Part shown: positions 1-5,349 of the stretch, one piece after another | Layout: every line of letters starts with the position of its first letter | How positions within the stretch are numbered: position 1 is the stretch's first letter | NCBI GenBank assembly: GCA_025774865.1 | Contig: JALGZO010000606.1 | Location: 1-5,349 of the forward strand | DNA length: 5,349 nt | Direction of reading: 5' to 3' | Source of the DNA: a bacterium | Lineage (GTDB): Bacteria; ARS69 | Position numbers and translations under genes: made by a program | The notes under the pieces: generated by a model | Databases searched by the model: none | The model's input: only the letters and a program-made list of their open reading frames with translations | Told to the model about the DNA's origin: nothing

Positions 1-1
1 G

Positions 2-1675
2 ACCGACGACCTCCTCCACGAGAAGCGGATCCGTCTCGAGTTGCTCAACGAGCTGTTGCAGCGGATCGGTGCCAACTTCACGGTCGACGAGGTCCTTCGG
101 CACACGGTATCCAAGATCAACGAGCATCTTCCCACCTATCGCGTCTCGGTCGGAGTCATCGACAAGGAGGGACTCCTTTCCTTCAAGCACTCCGCCGAAC
201 CGAATGAGATGCCGTCGATCCTGGGACTCGAGGTGGACCTGACGGCGGGCCCCGAGCACCTCGCGGCGCTCCGGTCTCGTGAGAAGATCGTCGTCTCGGA
301 CGTCGAGCGGGATCCGCGGCTCGCGCCGTTCGTGGACACGCTGCACGACGGCAAAACGCGCGCCATCCTGGACGTGCCGTTGTTTCACTCGCAGAACCTG
401 GTCGGGGTCCTCTGCCTCCACGCCCCCGACCCCCACGAATGGACCGACGGCGAGATCGACATGCTCTCGGAGATCTCCGAGTACGTGTCCATCGCGATCC
501 GGGAAGCGCGGAACGCCGAGGTGCGGAATCGGCTCGAGAGGCACCTGAGACAGAAGCAGAAGCTGGAGGCGCTCGGCTCGCTGGCCGGGGGCATCTCGCA
601 CGATTTCAACAACATCCTCCAGGCAATCTCGCTCAACACCGCGGTGGTAAAGGAGACCGGTGAGCTTGGCGAGGCGTCGCAGAGGAAGCTCGAGGAAACG
701 GCCGCCATGGTGCAGCGCGGCAAGGATCTCGTGGAGCAGATCCTGGTCTTCAGCCGTTGGGACGAGGTCACGCTCGCGCCCCTGCCGATCCAGGCCGCGG
801 TCGAAGGCGCCGTGAGACTCATGAGGGCAACCCTTCCAGCGACGATCGAGATCCGCAAGATGGTCGACGGCATGGGCGGCTGCATTCTCGGGGACCGCAC
901 CCAGATCGAACAGGTCGTGGTCAACTTGTGTGCGAACGCGAGTCACGCGATGAAGAACAGCGGGGTCCTCGAGGTCTCGCTGGCCGAGGTCGGCGTCAAG
1001 GTCGACGACGAATCGTTCCCCGAGCTCGACCCAGGACGCTACGCGAGACTCAATGTGAGCGACACCGGCGTGGGGATGCCGCCGAGCGTCAAGGCGCGTG
1101 CGCTCGAACCGTTCTTCACCACGAAGGCAGTTGGCGAAGGTTCCGGGATGGGCCTGGCTGTCGTGCACGGAATCGTCGACAGCCACGGAGGGGCGATTCG
1201 TATCGAGAGCGTCGAGAACGAAGGTACGAGCGTCGAAGTCCTTCTCCCCCTTTGCGAGGCGACCGGAGAGCCGGTCGCGGTCGAAGAGCGGACGACCACA
1301 TGTGGTGAGGGCAGTATCCTCTTCGTCGACGACGAGGAGCCGATCCTCTCTTCGGGAAAGCTCCTCCTCGAGCTACGGGGATTTCGGGTCACCGTGGCCA
1401 CCGACGGCAACGAGGCGCTCGAGCTCTTCCGATCGGACCCTGCGGCCTTCGACGTCGTGGTGACGGACGAAACGATGCCGGGGATGACGGGCCTGAAGCT
1501 GGCCGAGGAGATCCTTCGGATCCGGCCCGACATCCCGGTCATTCTCGTGACGGGTTTCAGCGAGACGGCGACCCCGGCGGAGACGCAGGCGGTCGGCGTT
1601 CACACCGTCCTCATGAAGCCGATGGAAATCGACAAGGTGGCCGAGGTCGTGAGGGACGCGACTCGGAATCGCTGA
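2..1675 (+). CDS. Hybrid sensor histidine kinase (GAF-HisKA-HATPase-receiver), 5' end outside the window
   Basis: Cytoplasmic two-component hybrid kinase: it should autophosphorylate on histidine and pass phosphate to its own receiver. The frame is open from base 2, so the gene begins upstream; the TTG at 41 lies inside a helical stretch and is probably not the start. Numbering from the codon at 2-4 (557 residues): a GAF sensor domain at about 28-168; a dimerization/phosphoacceptor helix with H200 in an SHDFNNIL H-box; an ATPase domain with N-box asparagines N308 and N312, G1 box DTGVGMP at 354-360, F-box EPFFTTK at 369-375 and G2 box GSGMGL at 380-385; then a receiver with D443/D444, phosphoacceptor D489 in TDETMP, T517 and K539. 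All key residues are present. There is no HPt domain and no DNA-binding output in view, so the output partner is unknown. No membrane segment is visible in this portion. The ligand of the GAF domain cannot be inferred. The gene ends convergently, overlapping the small reverse-strand ORF by 65 bases. Confidence 0.95.
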   Translation, partial: TDDLLHEKRIRLELLNELLQRIGANFTVDEVLRHTVSKINEHLPTYRVSVGVIDKEGLLSFKHSAEPNEMPSILGLEVDLTAGPEHLAALRSREKIVVSDVERDPRLAPFVDTLHDGKTRAILDVPLFHSQNLVGVLCLHAPDPHEWTDGEIDMLSEISEYVSIAIREARNAEVRNRLERHLRQKQKLEALGSLAGGISHDFNNILQAISLNTAVVKETGELGEASQRKLEETAAMVQRGKDLVEQILVFSRWDEVTLAPLPIQAAVEGAVRLMRATLPATIEIRKMVDGMGGCILGDRTQIEQVVVNLCANASHAMKNSGVLEVSLAEVGVKVDDESFPELDPGRYARLNVSDTGVGMPPSVKARALEPFFTTKAVGEGSGMGLAVVHGIVDSHGGAIRIESVENEGTSVEVLLPLCEATGEPVAVEERTTTCGEGSILFVDDEEPILSSGKLLLELRGFRVTVATDGNEALELFRSDPAAFDVVVTDETMPGMTGLKLAEEILRIRPDIPVILVTGFSETATPAETQAVGVHTVLMKPMEIDKVAEVVRDATRNR

Positions 1676-1814
1676 AGGCAGCCGCGTCAACCGAGGCACG
1701 CTCGCTGATCCACACCCACAGGCAACCGAGGACGATCGCGCCGAGGAGAGCGACGACCACCGCGGCGATGACCGTCACGATCGAGAGGCTAGCCAGGAAG
1801 AGTAGAGTACGCAT
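1611..1814 (-). CDS. Putative small single-pass membrane protein, 67 aa
   Basis: Not a family I recognise. The ATG directly abuts the slipin stop codon (TGAATG), so translation would be coupled. An AGGAG at 1827-1831 lies 12 bases upstream, a somewhat long spacing. Residues 4-36 are strongly hydrophobic, rich in Leu, Val, Ala and Ile, and end in a Trp-rich boundary (LWVWISER), which looks like one transmembrane helix. The tail is Ser/Pro/Arg-rich and hydrophilic. From about residue 47 the tail is encoded opposite the 3' end of the histidine kinase gene, so that part is constrained by two frames and may be poorly conserved. Position suggests a partner of the slipin; SPFH proteins often pair with small or NfeD-type membrane proteins, but this one shows no NfeD features. 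It could be a chance ORF, but the long hydrophobic segment and exact junction argue for a real gene. Confidence 0.55.
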   Translation of the reverse strand: MRTLLFLASLSIVTVIAAVVVALLGAIVLGCLWVWISERASVDAAAFSDSESRPSRPRPPCRFPSAS

Positions 1815-2927
1815 TCAGTCCGCGATCTCCTCTCCGCTCGACTCCGGGGCGGCGCCACCCTCAACCGGGCGCGACCGGTCGAACGCCGTGAGACCGCCGA
1901 GGGCTCCGAGTCCCATCGTTTCCACCGCGGTCGAGGGGACGATGATCATGCTCCCCTTCTGCTTGAGTCCCTCGAAGACCATGTTCATCGCCCGCAGGTG
2001 CAGCGCCACCGGGTTGTCCTGGTAGGCGGCACTCGCCGCCGCGAACTTCTCGGCAATTTCGGTCTCGGCGGTTCCGAGGATGACGCGGCTCTGCCGCTCA
2101 CGCTCGGCCTGCGCCTGGCGGCTCATCGCGTCCTCGAGAGCCTTCGGGATGATGATGTCCCGGATCTCGATCGCCTGGATCGTGATGCCCCAGGGGTCGG
2201 TCTTGCGGTCGAGCACCTCCTGGATCTCTCGCCCGAGCTTCTCGCGCTCGGAGAGCATTTCGCCGAGCTCGTGCTTGCCAATGGCGTCGCGTAGGGCGGT
2301 CTGGGCGCTCAGGATGACCGCGTGTTCGAAGTCGGCCACCTCGAGGACGCTCATCTTCGCGTCCCACACGAGCCAAAACGCGATGGCGTCCACGTTGACG
2401 GGAACGGTGTCCTTGGTGAGCGTGGTCTCGGCCCGGAAATCGGTGGCCCGCACGCGGTGGTCGATGTAGCTGTCCACCCGGTCCAGGAGCGGAAAGATGA
2501 AGAAGAATCCCGGCCCGCGGAGCGTGTGGAACTTGCCGAGCCGCAGAACCACGCCCTTCTCCCACTGCTTGGCGATCTGCAGCGACGTGGCGACGAACAG
2601 TCCGACGTACGCGGCCGCGTACGTCGGACCGAGATCCACCCCCGGATAGGCGAACCGCAGCACGAGCCAGTAGACGACGCCGATGCCGATCGCCTTCGTC
2701 CACATGGGAGCCACGATGAGCGTGGCGCCCATCACGATCGCGGCAAGGATGCCGCAGATGTCCGGCGTGATCGGCAGATTGGGAGTCGAGAGATCGACGC
2801 GCGCCTGAAGCCCGGCGCCGACGGCCATGATCAGCACGAGAAGGATCAAGTTCAGTGGGCCGAATCGGAAGTCCGGCCGGTAGAGCCGGGACCAGTCCAG
2901 CTTCAGCAGGCTCAGTTTGGCACTCAT
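1815..2927 (-). CDS. Slipin/stomatin-like SPFH (band 7) membrane protein with four predicted N-terminal membrane segments
   Basis: SPFH proteins oligomerise on membranes and act as scaffolds that organise lipid domains or regulate proteases and channels. This 370-residue protein has hydrophobic segments at about 24-41, 56-74, 77-93 and 102-118. The SPFH domain follows from about 121, with the slipin-like stretches KGVVLRLGKF (125-133), RGPGFFFIFPLLDRV (137-151), KDTVPVNVDAIAFW (172-185) and EIRDIIIPKAL (254-264). A charged helical part around 265-295 is followed by the slipin C-terminal signature KGSMIIVPS and AVETMGLG (about 324-341). Classical stomatins have one short membrane hairpin, so the four-segment front end is unusual. 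ATG at 2927 is preceded by AAGGAGA at 2933-2939 with 5-base spacing. The start overlaps the GntR stop (ATGA), indicating one transcript with coupled translation. The precise role is unknown; membrane organisation or envelope-stress protection is inferred from the family. Confidence 0.93.
   Translation of the reverse strand: MSAKLSLLKLDWSRLYRPDFRFGPLNLILLVLIMAVGAGLQARVDLSTPNLPITPDICGILAAIVMGATLIVAPMWTKAIGIGVVYWLVLRFAYPGVDLGPTYAAAYVGLFVATSLQIAKQWEKGVVLRLGKFHTLRGPGFFFIFPLLDRVDSYIDHRVRATDFRAETTLTKDTVPVNVDAIAFWLVWDAKMSVLEVADFEHAVILSAQTALRDAIGKHELGEMLSEREKLGREIQEVLDRKTDPWGITIQAIEIRDIIIPKALEDAMSRQAQAERERQSRVILGTAETEIAEKFAAASAAYQDNPVALHLRAMNMVFEGLKQKGSMIIVPSTAVETMGLGALGGLTAFDRSRPVEGGAAPESSGEEIAD
2600..2629. 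repeat. Perfect 30-bp palindrome inside the slipin gene
   Basis: The left half GTCCGACGTACGCGG (2600-2614) is followed directly by its exact reverse complement (2615-2629), with no spacer. Symmetry stops at 2599/2630. It encodes GPTYAAAYVG around residues 100-109, at the start of the fourth predicted membrane segment. In mRNA it could fold into a hairpin of about 13 bp with a four-base loop. There is no U-tract, so it is not an intrinsic terminator. Its function, if any, is unknown. Confidence 0.9.
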
Positions 2928-3334
2928 CGTTCTCTCCTTGGTCCCGATTCGGGGACCCGCAAGGCGGTTTCCGAAAGCACTTCCGCCGGTGTGAAGCCGA
3001 ACTCGGCGGCCTTCGCCAGGAACTCGTTCACGAGGTGTCGGAGCTTCGTGGCCCGGACGACTTCGTCCACCGGAACCGGCTGGGAGGCCACGAAGGTCCC
3101 CTTTCCCTGCATCGTGTTGACGATTCCCGTCCGCTCGAGCTCCTGGTACGCGCGGGCGACGGTGTTGTAGTTGACGTGGAGGTCGACGGCCATCTGACGG
3201 ACCGTGGGCAGCTGCTGCCCCGCCTCGAGCCCGCCCCCGGCCACCCGGACCCTCACCCAGTCCACGATCTGGCGGTAGATGGGTACCCCGCTGGCGGTAT
3301 CGAGGGTCAGGGCGTCGCCGGTGTTGTCGTTCAA
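2924..3334 (-). CDS. GntR-family transcriptional regulator, YtrA-like
   Basis: DNA-binding repressor of 136 residues, the short size typical of the YtrA subfamily, which lacks the large ligand-binding domain of other GntR proteins. The winged helix-turn-helix spans about 17-82: GVPIYRQIVDWV at the first helix, LPTVRQMAVDL at the second, the recognition helix NYNTVARAYQELE (55-67), and the wing GKGTFVA (77-83). A short helical C-terminal part at about 92-122 is likely the dimerization element. The start is a TTG: a GGAGG at 3340-3344 sits five bases upstream, and no better start fits. It leads an operon with the slipin gene (4-base ATGA overlap). A large dyad over its own promoter suggests autorepression of the whole unit. 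YtrA relatives usually sit beside ABC transporter genes, so pairing with a slipin is notable. The inducer is unknown. Confidence 0.93.
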   Translation of the reverse strand: MNDNTGDALTLDTASGVPIYRQIVDWVRVRVAGGGLEAGQQLPTVRQMAVDLHVNYNTVARAYQELERTGIVNTMQGKGTFVASQPVPVDEVVRATKLRHLVNEFLAKAAEFGFTPAEVLSETALRVPESGPRRER

Positions 3335-3339
3335 GGCAG

Positions 3340-3344
3340 CCTCC
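3340..3344 (-). promoter_or_regulatory. Ribosome binding site that fixes the TTG start of gntR
   Basis: GGAGG on the reverse strand, five bases before TTG at 3334-3332. It supports the unusual start codon. It lies just outside the dyad, on the downstream side. Confidence 0.75.
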
Positions 3345-3353
3345 GGGTGGCCG

Positions 3354-3393
3354 ATTGTCCTATATCACTAGTGATCTAGATATATAGGACAAT
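3354..3393. promoter_or_regulatory. 40-bp dyad, probable operator for the GntR regulator
   Basis: Perfect 12-bp inverted arms ATTGTCCTATAT (3354-3365) and ATATAGGACAAT (3382-3393) flank a 16-bp spacer. The spacer holds two CTAG tetramers (3368-3371 and 3376-3379) placed symmetrically about the same centre, 3373.5, so 16 of 20 position pairs match. Smaller palindromes ATCACTAGTGAT (3364-3375) and ATCTAGAT (3374-3381) are nested inside. The site covers the predicted -10 and transcription start of the gntR operon. Operators of YtrA-type regulators are dyads, so binding by the adjacent regulator is the natural reading, but it is inferred. Confidence 0.8.
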
Positions 3394-3407
3394 TGTACGG
3401 AAGTCAA
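3373..3407 (-). promoter_or_regulatory. Predicted sigma70-type promoter of the gntR-slipin operon
   Basis: On the reverse strand a -35 TTGACT (3407-3402) is followed after 17 bases by a -10 TATATC (3384-3379). Transcription would start near 3373, leaving a leader of about 38 bases before the TTG codon. The -10 lies in the distal arm and spacer of the 40-bp dyad, so a bound repressor would block RNA polymerase. Matches are 5/6 at -35 and about 4/6 at -10; the start point is predicted only. Confidence 0.6.
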
Positions 3408-3514
3408 GCCCCGCTCCTGGCGATCGCGGCGTTTCTCCGCTTCGGCTTCGTCCGGGCCGTTCGGGGCCACTTCGCCGAGCAAGGGTCGTAGGCAGGGCAG
3501 GACCCCCCGAAGAG
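3408..3514. other. Remainder of the divergent intergenic region, no further feature seen
   Basis: This part of the 192-bp gap between the two divergent operons holds GC-rich sequence with short CCG/CGG-type repeats (for example TCCGCTTCGGCTTCGTCCG around 3436). I see no coding potential, strong hairpin with a U-tract, or clear -35 element. It could hold an activator site for the radical SAM operon, but nothing supports one. Confidence 0.5.
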
Positions 3515-3520
3515 TATATT
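3515..3520 (+). promoter_or_regulatory. Candidate -10 element for a leaderless transcript of the first radical SAM gene
   Basis: TATATT ends six bases before the ATG at 3527, so initiation would fall on or next to the start codon. No Shine-Dalgarno sequence is visible in the 20 bases before the ATG. A TANNNT hexamer at this distance is the known pattern of leaderless promoters in groups such as Deinococcus. No convincing -35 is seen 16-18 bases upstream. Confidence 0.5.
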
Positions 3521-3526
3521 GACCCC

Positions 3527-4471
3527 ATGATTCGCCCCAGGTACCTCGATCTCCCCGCCGGCGAGCTCCACGAGCGCGCCGATCGCGCGGTGGCTACGCT
3601 CTCCGATTGCCGGGCTTGCCCTCGCGATTGCAGGGTGGATCGTCTTTCGAACCAGTGGGCCGTGTGCAAGACCGGCCGGCACGCGGTCGTCACGAGCTGG
3701 TTTCCGCACTTCGGAGAGGAGGACTGCCTCCGGGGCTGGAACGGCTCGGGGACTGTCTTCTTCGGCCACTGCAACCTGCGCTGCGTCTTCTGCCAGAACT
3801 ACGACATCAGTCAGGCGATCAAGCCGCGGGAGGTGACGGGTAACCCGCCGGAGAAAATCGCCGAAATGATGCTCGAGCTGCAAGCGCTCGGCTGCCACAA
3901 CATCAACTTCGTGACGCCCGAGCACGTCGTGCCGAACGTCCTCGAGTCGGTCGCGGTGGCGGTCGATCGGGGGCTTGCACTCCCGATCGTGTACAACACG
4001 TCCGCCTACGACGCTCTGGAGAGCATCAGGTTCCTCGAGGACATCGTCGACATCTACATGCCCGACTTCAAGTACTGGTCCTGCGACCGCAGCCGGAAGT
4101 ACCTGAAGGCAGAGAACTATCCGGAGTCGGCGCGCACCGCGATTCGCTCGATGCACGAGCAGGTCGGGCCCCTTGACATCGATGCGGATGGACTCGCGCG
4201 CCGCGGCGTTCTCATTCGCCATCTCGTGATGCCGGGCGGCCTCGACGAGACACGCGCTATCCTCGAATGGATCGAGGCCGAGCTCGGCCCCGAGACGTAC
4301 CTGAACTTGATGGATCAGTACCACCCGGCGGGAAAGGTGAATGGAGAGAAGTTTCCCGAGATCGACCGCGCGTTGACGTCCGCGGAATTCCGAGAAGCGC
4401 AGCGAATCGCGTTGGGCCTGGGACTTCGCCTCGATGAGCGCCGCCCGCCCGCGCGCCTGTTTCGAAGATGA
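3527..4471 (+). CDS. Radical SAM protein, PflX-like (COG1313; often annotated pyruvate formate-lyase activating enzyme-related)
   Basis: Radical SAM enzyme of 314 residues, close to full family length and predicted cytoplasmic. The [4Fe-4S] cluster that cleaves S-adenosylmethionine is held by C82, C86 and C89 in CNLRCVFCQN. Upstream, a second cysteine set, C28, C31 and C35 (CRACPRDC) with C47 (AVCKTG), may bind another metal or cluster. Family-type stretches follow: INFVTPEHVVP (126-136), VYNTSAYD (155-162), DIYMPDFKYW (175-184), RHLVMPG (231-237) and MDQYHP (262-267). The PflA annotation often given to this group is by similarity only; no pyruvate formate-lyase is seen here and the substrate is unknown. 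The ATG fits the usual N-terminus (YLDLPAGELHERAD). It lacks a Shine-Dalgarno sequence and may be read from a leaderless mRNA. Its stop overlaps the next gene's start (ATGA), so the two radical SAM enzymes are co-translated. Confidence 0.92.
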   Translation: MIRPRYLDLPAGELHERADRAVATLSDCRACPRDCRVDRLSNQWAVCKTGRHAVVTSWFPHFGEEDCLRGWNGSGTVFFGHCNLRCVFCQNYDISQAIKPREVTGNPPEKIAEMMLELQALGCHNINFVTPEHVVPNVLESVAVAVDRGLALPIVYNTSAYDALESIRFLEDIVDIYMPDFKYWSCDRSRKYLKAENYPESARTAIRSMHEQVGPLDIDADGLARRGVLIRHLVMPGGLDETRAILEWIEAELGPETYLNLMDQYHPAGKVNGEKFPEIDRALTSAEFREAQRIALGLGLRLDERRPPARLFRR

Positions 4472-5349
4472 CGGGTGCGGTCACCGCCACGAAGTACTGG
4501 CACGCCCTCCCGGACGGCCGAATCCAGTGCGACCTCTGCCCGAGGGCGTGCAAGCTCCGCGAAGGACAATCCGGGCTCTGCTACGTTCGATCCCGCGTGG
4601 ACGACCGGGTCGTGCTGACGACCTACGGGCGCTCCAGCGGTTTCTGCGTCGACCCGATCGAGAAGAAACCCCTTCATCATTATCTTCCCGGGACGCCGAC
4701 TCTTTCCTTCGGGACCGCGGGGTGTAACCTCGCCTGCAAGTTCTGCCAGAACTGGGACGTCAGCAAATCGCGCGAGATGGATACGCTCGCGGACGCCGCC
4801 TCACCCGAGACCATCGCCCTGGCCGCGGTGTCGCTCGGCTGTTCGAGCGTCGCCTTCACCTACAACGATCCGGTCGTCTTTCACGAATATGCCATCGATG
4901 TCGCGCAGGCGTGTCGCGAGAAGGGCATCCGGTCGGTGGCGGTCACAGCCGGCTACGTTTGCCCCGAGCCGCGGCTCGAGTTCTACCGCCACGTGGACGC
5001 GGCGAATGTGGACCTCAAAGCGTTCACGGAGGACTTCTACTTTCGGGTCACGGGGTCCCATCTCCGCCCCGTGCTCGAAACCCTCGAGCACCTCGGGCAC
5101 GAGACCGACGTCTGGCTCGAGATCACGAATCTTCTGATTCCCGGATTCAACGACTCCGATGAGGAGCTGCACGAGCTGTCCCAGTGGGTCGTGGGGCACC
5201 TGAGTCCGCACGTGCCCCTGCACTTCACCTCGTTCCATCCCGACTGGAGGATGCTCGACGTTCCCCCCACCCCTGCCTCCACACTCACCCGCGCTCGCCG
5301 GATCGCCCGGGAGAACGGGGTGCGCTACGCGTACACGGGGAACGTGCAC
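4468..5349 (+). CDS. amrS: AmmeMemoRadiSam system radical SAM enzyme, 3' end outside the window
   Basis: Radical SAM enzyme of the conserved AMMECR1-Memo-radical SAM trio, whose reaction I cannot state with confidence. The 294 visible codons run open to the last base; family members are roughly 330-350 residues, so about 40-50 residues are missing. The SAM-cleaving cluster is C86, C90 and C93 (CNLACKFCQNWD). An N-terminal set C21, C24, C28 and C38 (CDLCPRAC then GLC) is typical of the family. Other family-type stretches are IEKKPLHHYLPG (64-75), AFTYNDP (129-135, with Asp where TYNEP is usual), NVDLKAF (180-186), LLIPGFNDS (222-230), PLHFTSFHPDW (250-260) and YAYTGNV (287-293). The start is the ATG in the ATGA overlap with the preceding gene. 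That upstream neighbour is a related enzyme with the same two cysteine groups. Memo and AMMECR1 genes would be expected beyond the right edge. Confidence 0.88.
   Translation, partial: MTGAVTATKYWHALPDGRIQCDLCPRACKLREGQSGLCYVRSRVDDRVVLTTYGRSSGFCVDPIEKKPLHHYLPGTPTLSFGTAGCNLACKFCQNWDVSKSREMDTLADAASPETIALAAVSLGCSSVAFTYNDPVVFHEYAIDVAQACREKGIRSVAVTAGYVCPEPRLEFYRHVDAANVDLKAFTEDFYFRVTGSHLRPVLETLEHLGHETDVWLEITNLLIPGFNDSDEELHELSQWVVGHLSPHVPLHFTSFHPDWRMLDVPPTPASTLTRARRIARENGVRYAYTGNVH

Noticed and set aside
385-924. A 179-codon reverse open frame opposite the histidine kinase
   Set aside because: It lies wholly antisense to the GAF and HisKA domains and is Ser/Arg-rich in the manner of a shadow frame.
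1295-1306. 12-bp palindrome ACCACATGTGGT in the kinase gene
   Set aside because: It falls in the linker between the ATPase and receiver domains, is short, and has no promoter or second copy nearby, so chance is a sufficient explanation.
1676-1811. Possible bidirectional terminator between the kinase and the slipin operon
   Set aside because: No stable GC stem followed by a U-tract was found on either strand.
2600-2629. The palindrome as a second GntR operator
   Set aside because: It shares only GTCC/GGAC edges with the upstream dyad; the inner sequence is GC-rich and the edge-to-edge distance is 30 rather than 34 bases.
2322-3170. A 282-codon forward open frame across the slipin and gntR genes
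   Set aside because: It is antisense to two genes with clear domain signatures; its product is charged, low-complexity and has no recognisable motif, as expected of a GC-rich shadow frame.
3404-4324. A 306-codon reverse open frame opposite the PflX-like gene
   Set aside because: The forward frame carries intact radical SAM motifs. The reverse product is Arg/Asp/Val-rich with no domain, and would start inside the radical SAM gene without a ribosome binding site I can support.
4801-5349. A 182-codon reverse open frame opposite amrS
   Set aside because: It is antisense to strongly conserved AmrS motifs and its product shows no recognisable family.

Overview
The window is GC-rich, gene-dense bacterial DNA with five clear genes, one likely small membrane-protein gene and one compact divergent regulatory region. 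Nothing in it fixes the species. The high GC, a hybrid sensor kinase with an HDFNNIL-type H-box, and a tandem pair of PflA-like radical SAM enzymes would fit an environmental lineage such as Acidobacteriota, Gemmatimonadota, Eisenbacteria or a former deltaproteobacterium. That placement is inference only. No rRNA, tRNA, CRISPR array, insertion sequence or phage gene was seen.

Left part (2-1675, + strand): the 3' portion of a cytoplasmic hybrid histidine kinase (GAF, HisKA, HATPase, receiver). Its N-terminus lies outside the window.

Middle (1611-3334, - strand): a tightly packed unit of three genes, transcribed towards the kinase. A YtrA-type GntR repressor comes first. A slipin/stomatin-like SPFH protein with four predicted membrane segments follows through an ATGA overlap. 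A 67-residue putative membrane protein comes last, its ATG directly abutting the slipin stop codon. The promoter of this unit (TTGACT, 17 bp, TATATC) is overlaid by a 40-bp dyad at 3354-3393 in an AT-rich island, the layout expected for autorepression. The slipin gene also carries a perfect 30-bp palindrome at 2600-2629.

Right part (3527-5349, + strand): two radical SAM genes joined by another ATGA overlap. The first is a PflX/COG1313-like enzyme. The second is the AmmeMemoRadiSam radical SAM enzyme (AmrS), cut off by the window end. Both share an N-terminal CxxCPxxC cluster and a CxxxCxxCQN cluster. The first lacks a Shine-Dalgarno sequence but has a TATATT hexamer six bases before its ATG, which suggests a leaderless transcript.

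The most distinctive material is the self-contained gntR-slipin-small membrane protein cassette with its dyad operator, and the paired radical SAM enzymes of uncertain substrate. How the three parts relate functionally cannot be told from the sequence. The two divergent operons share only the 192-bp control region.
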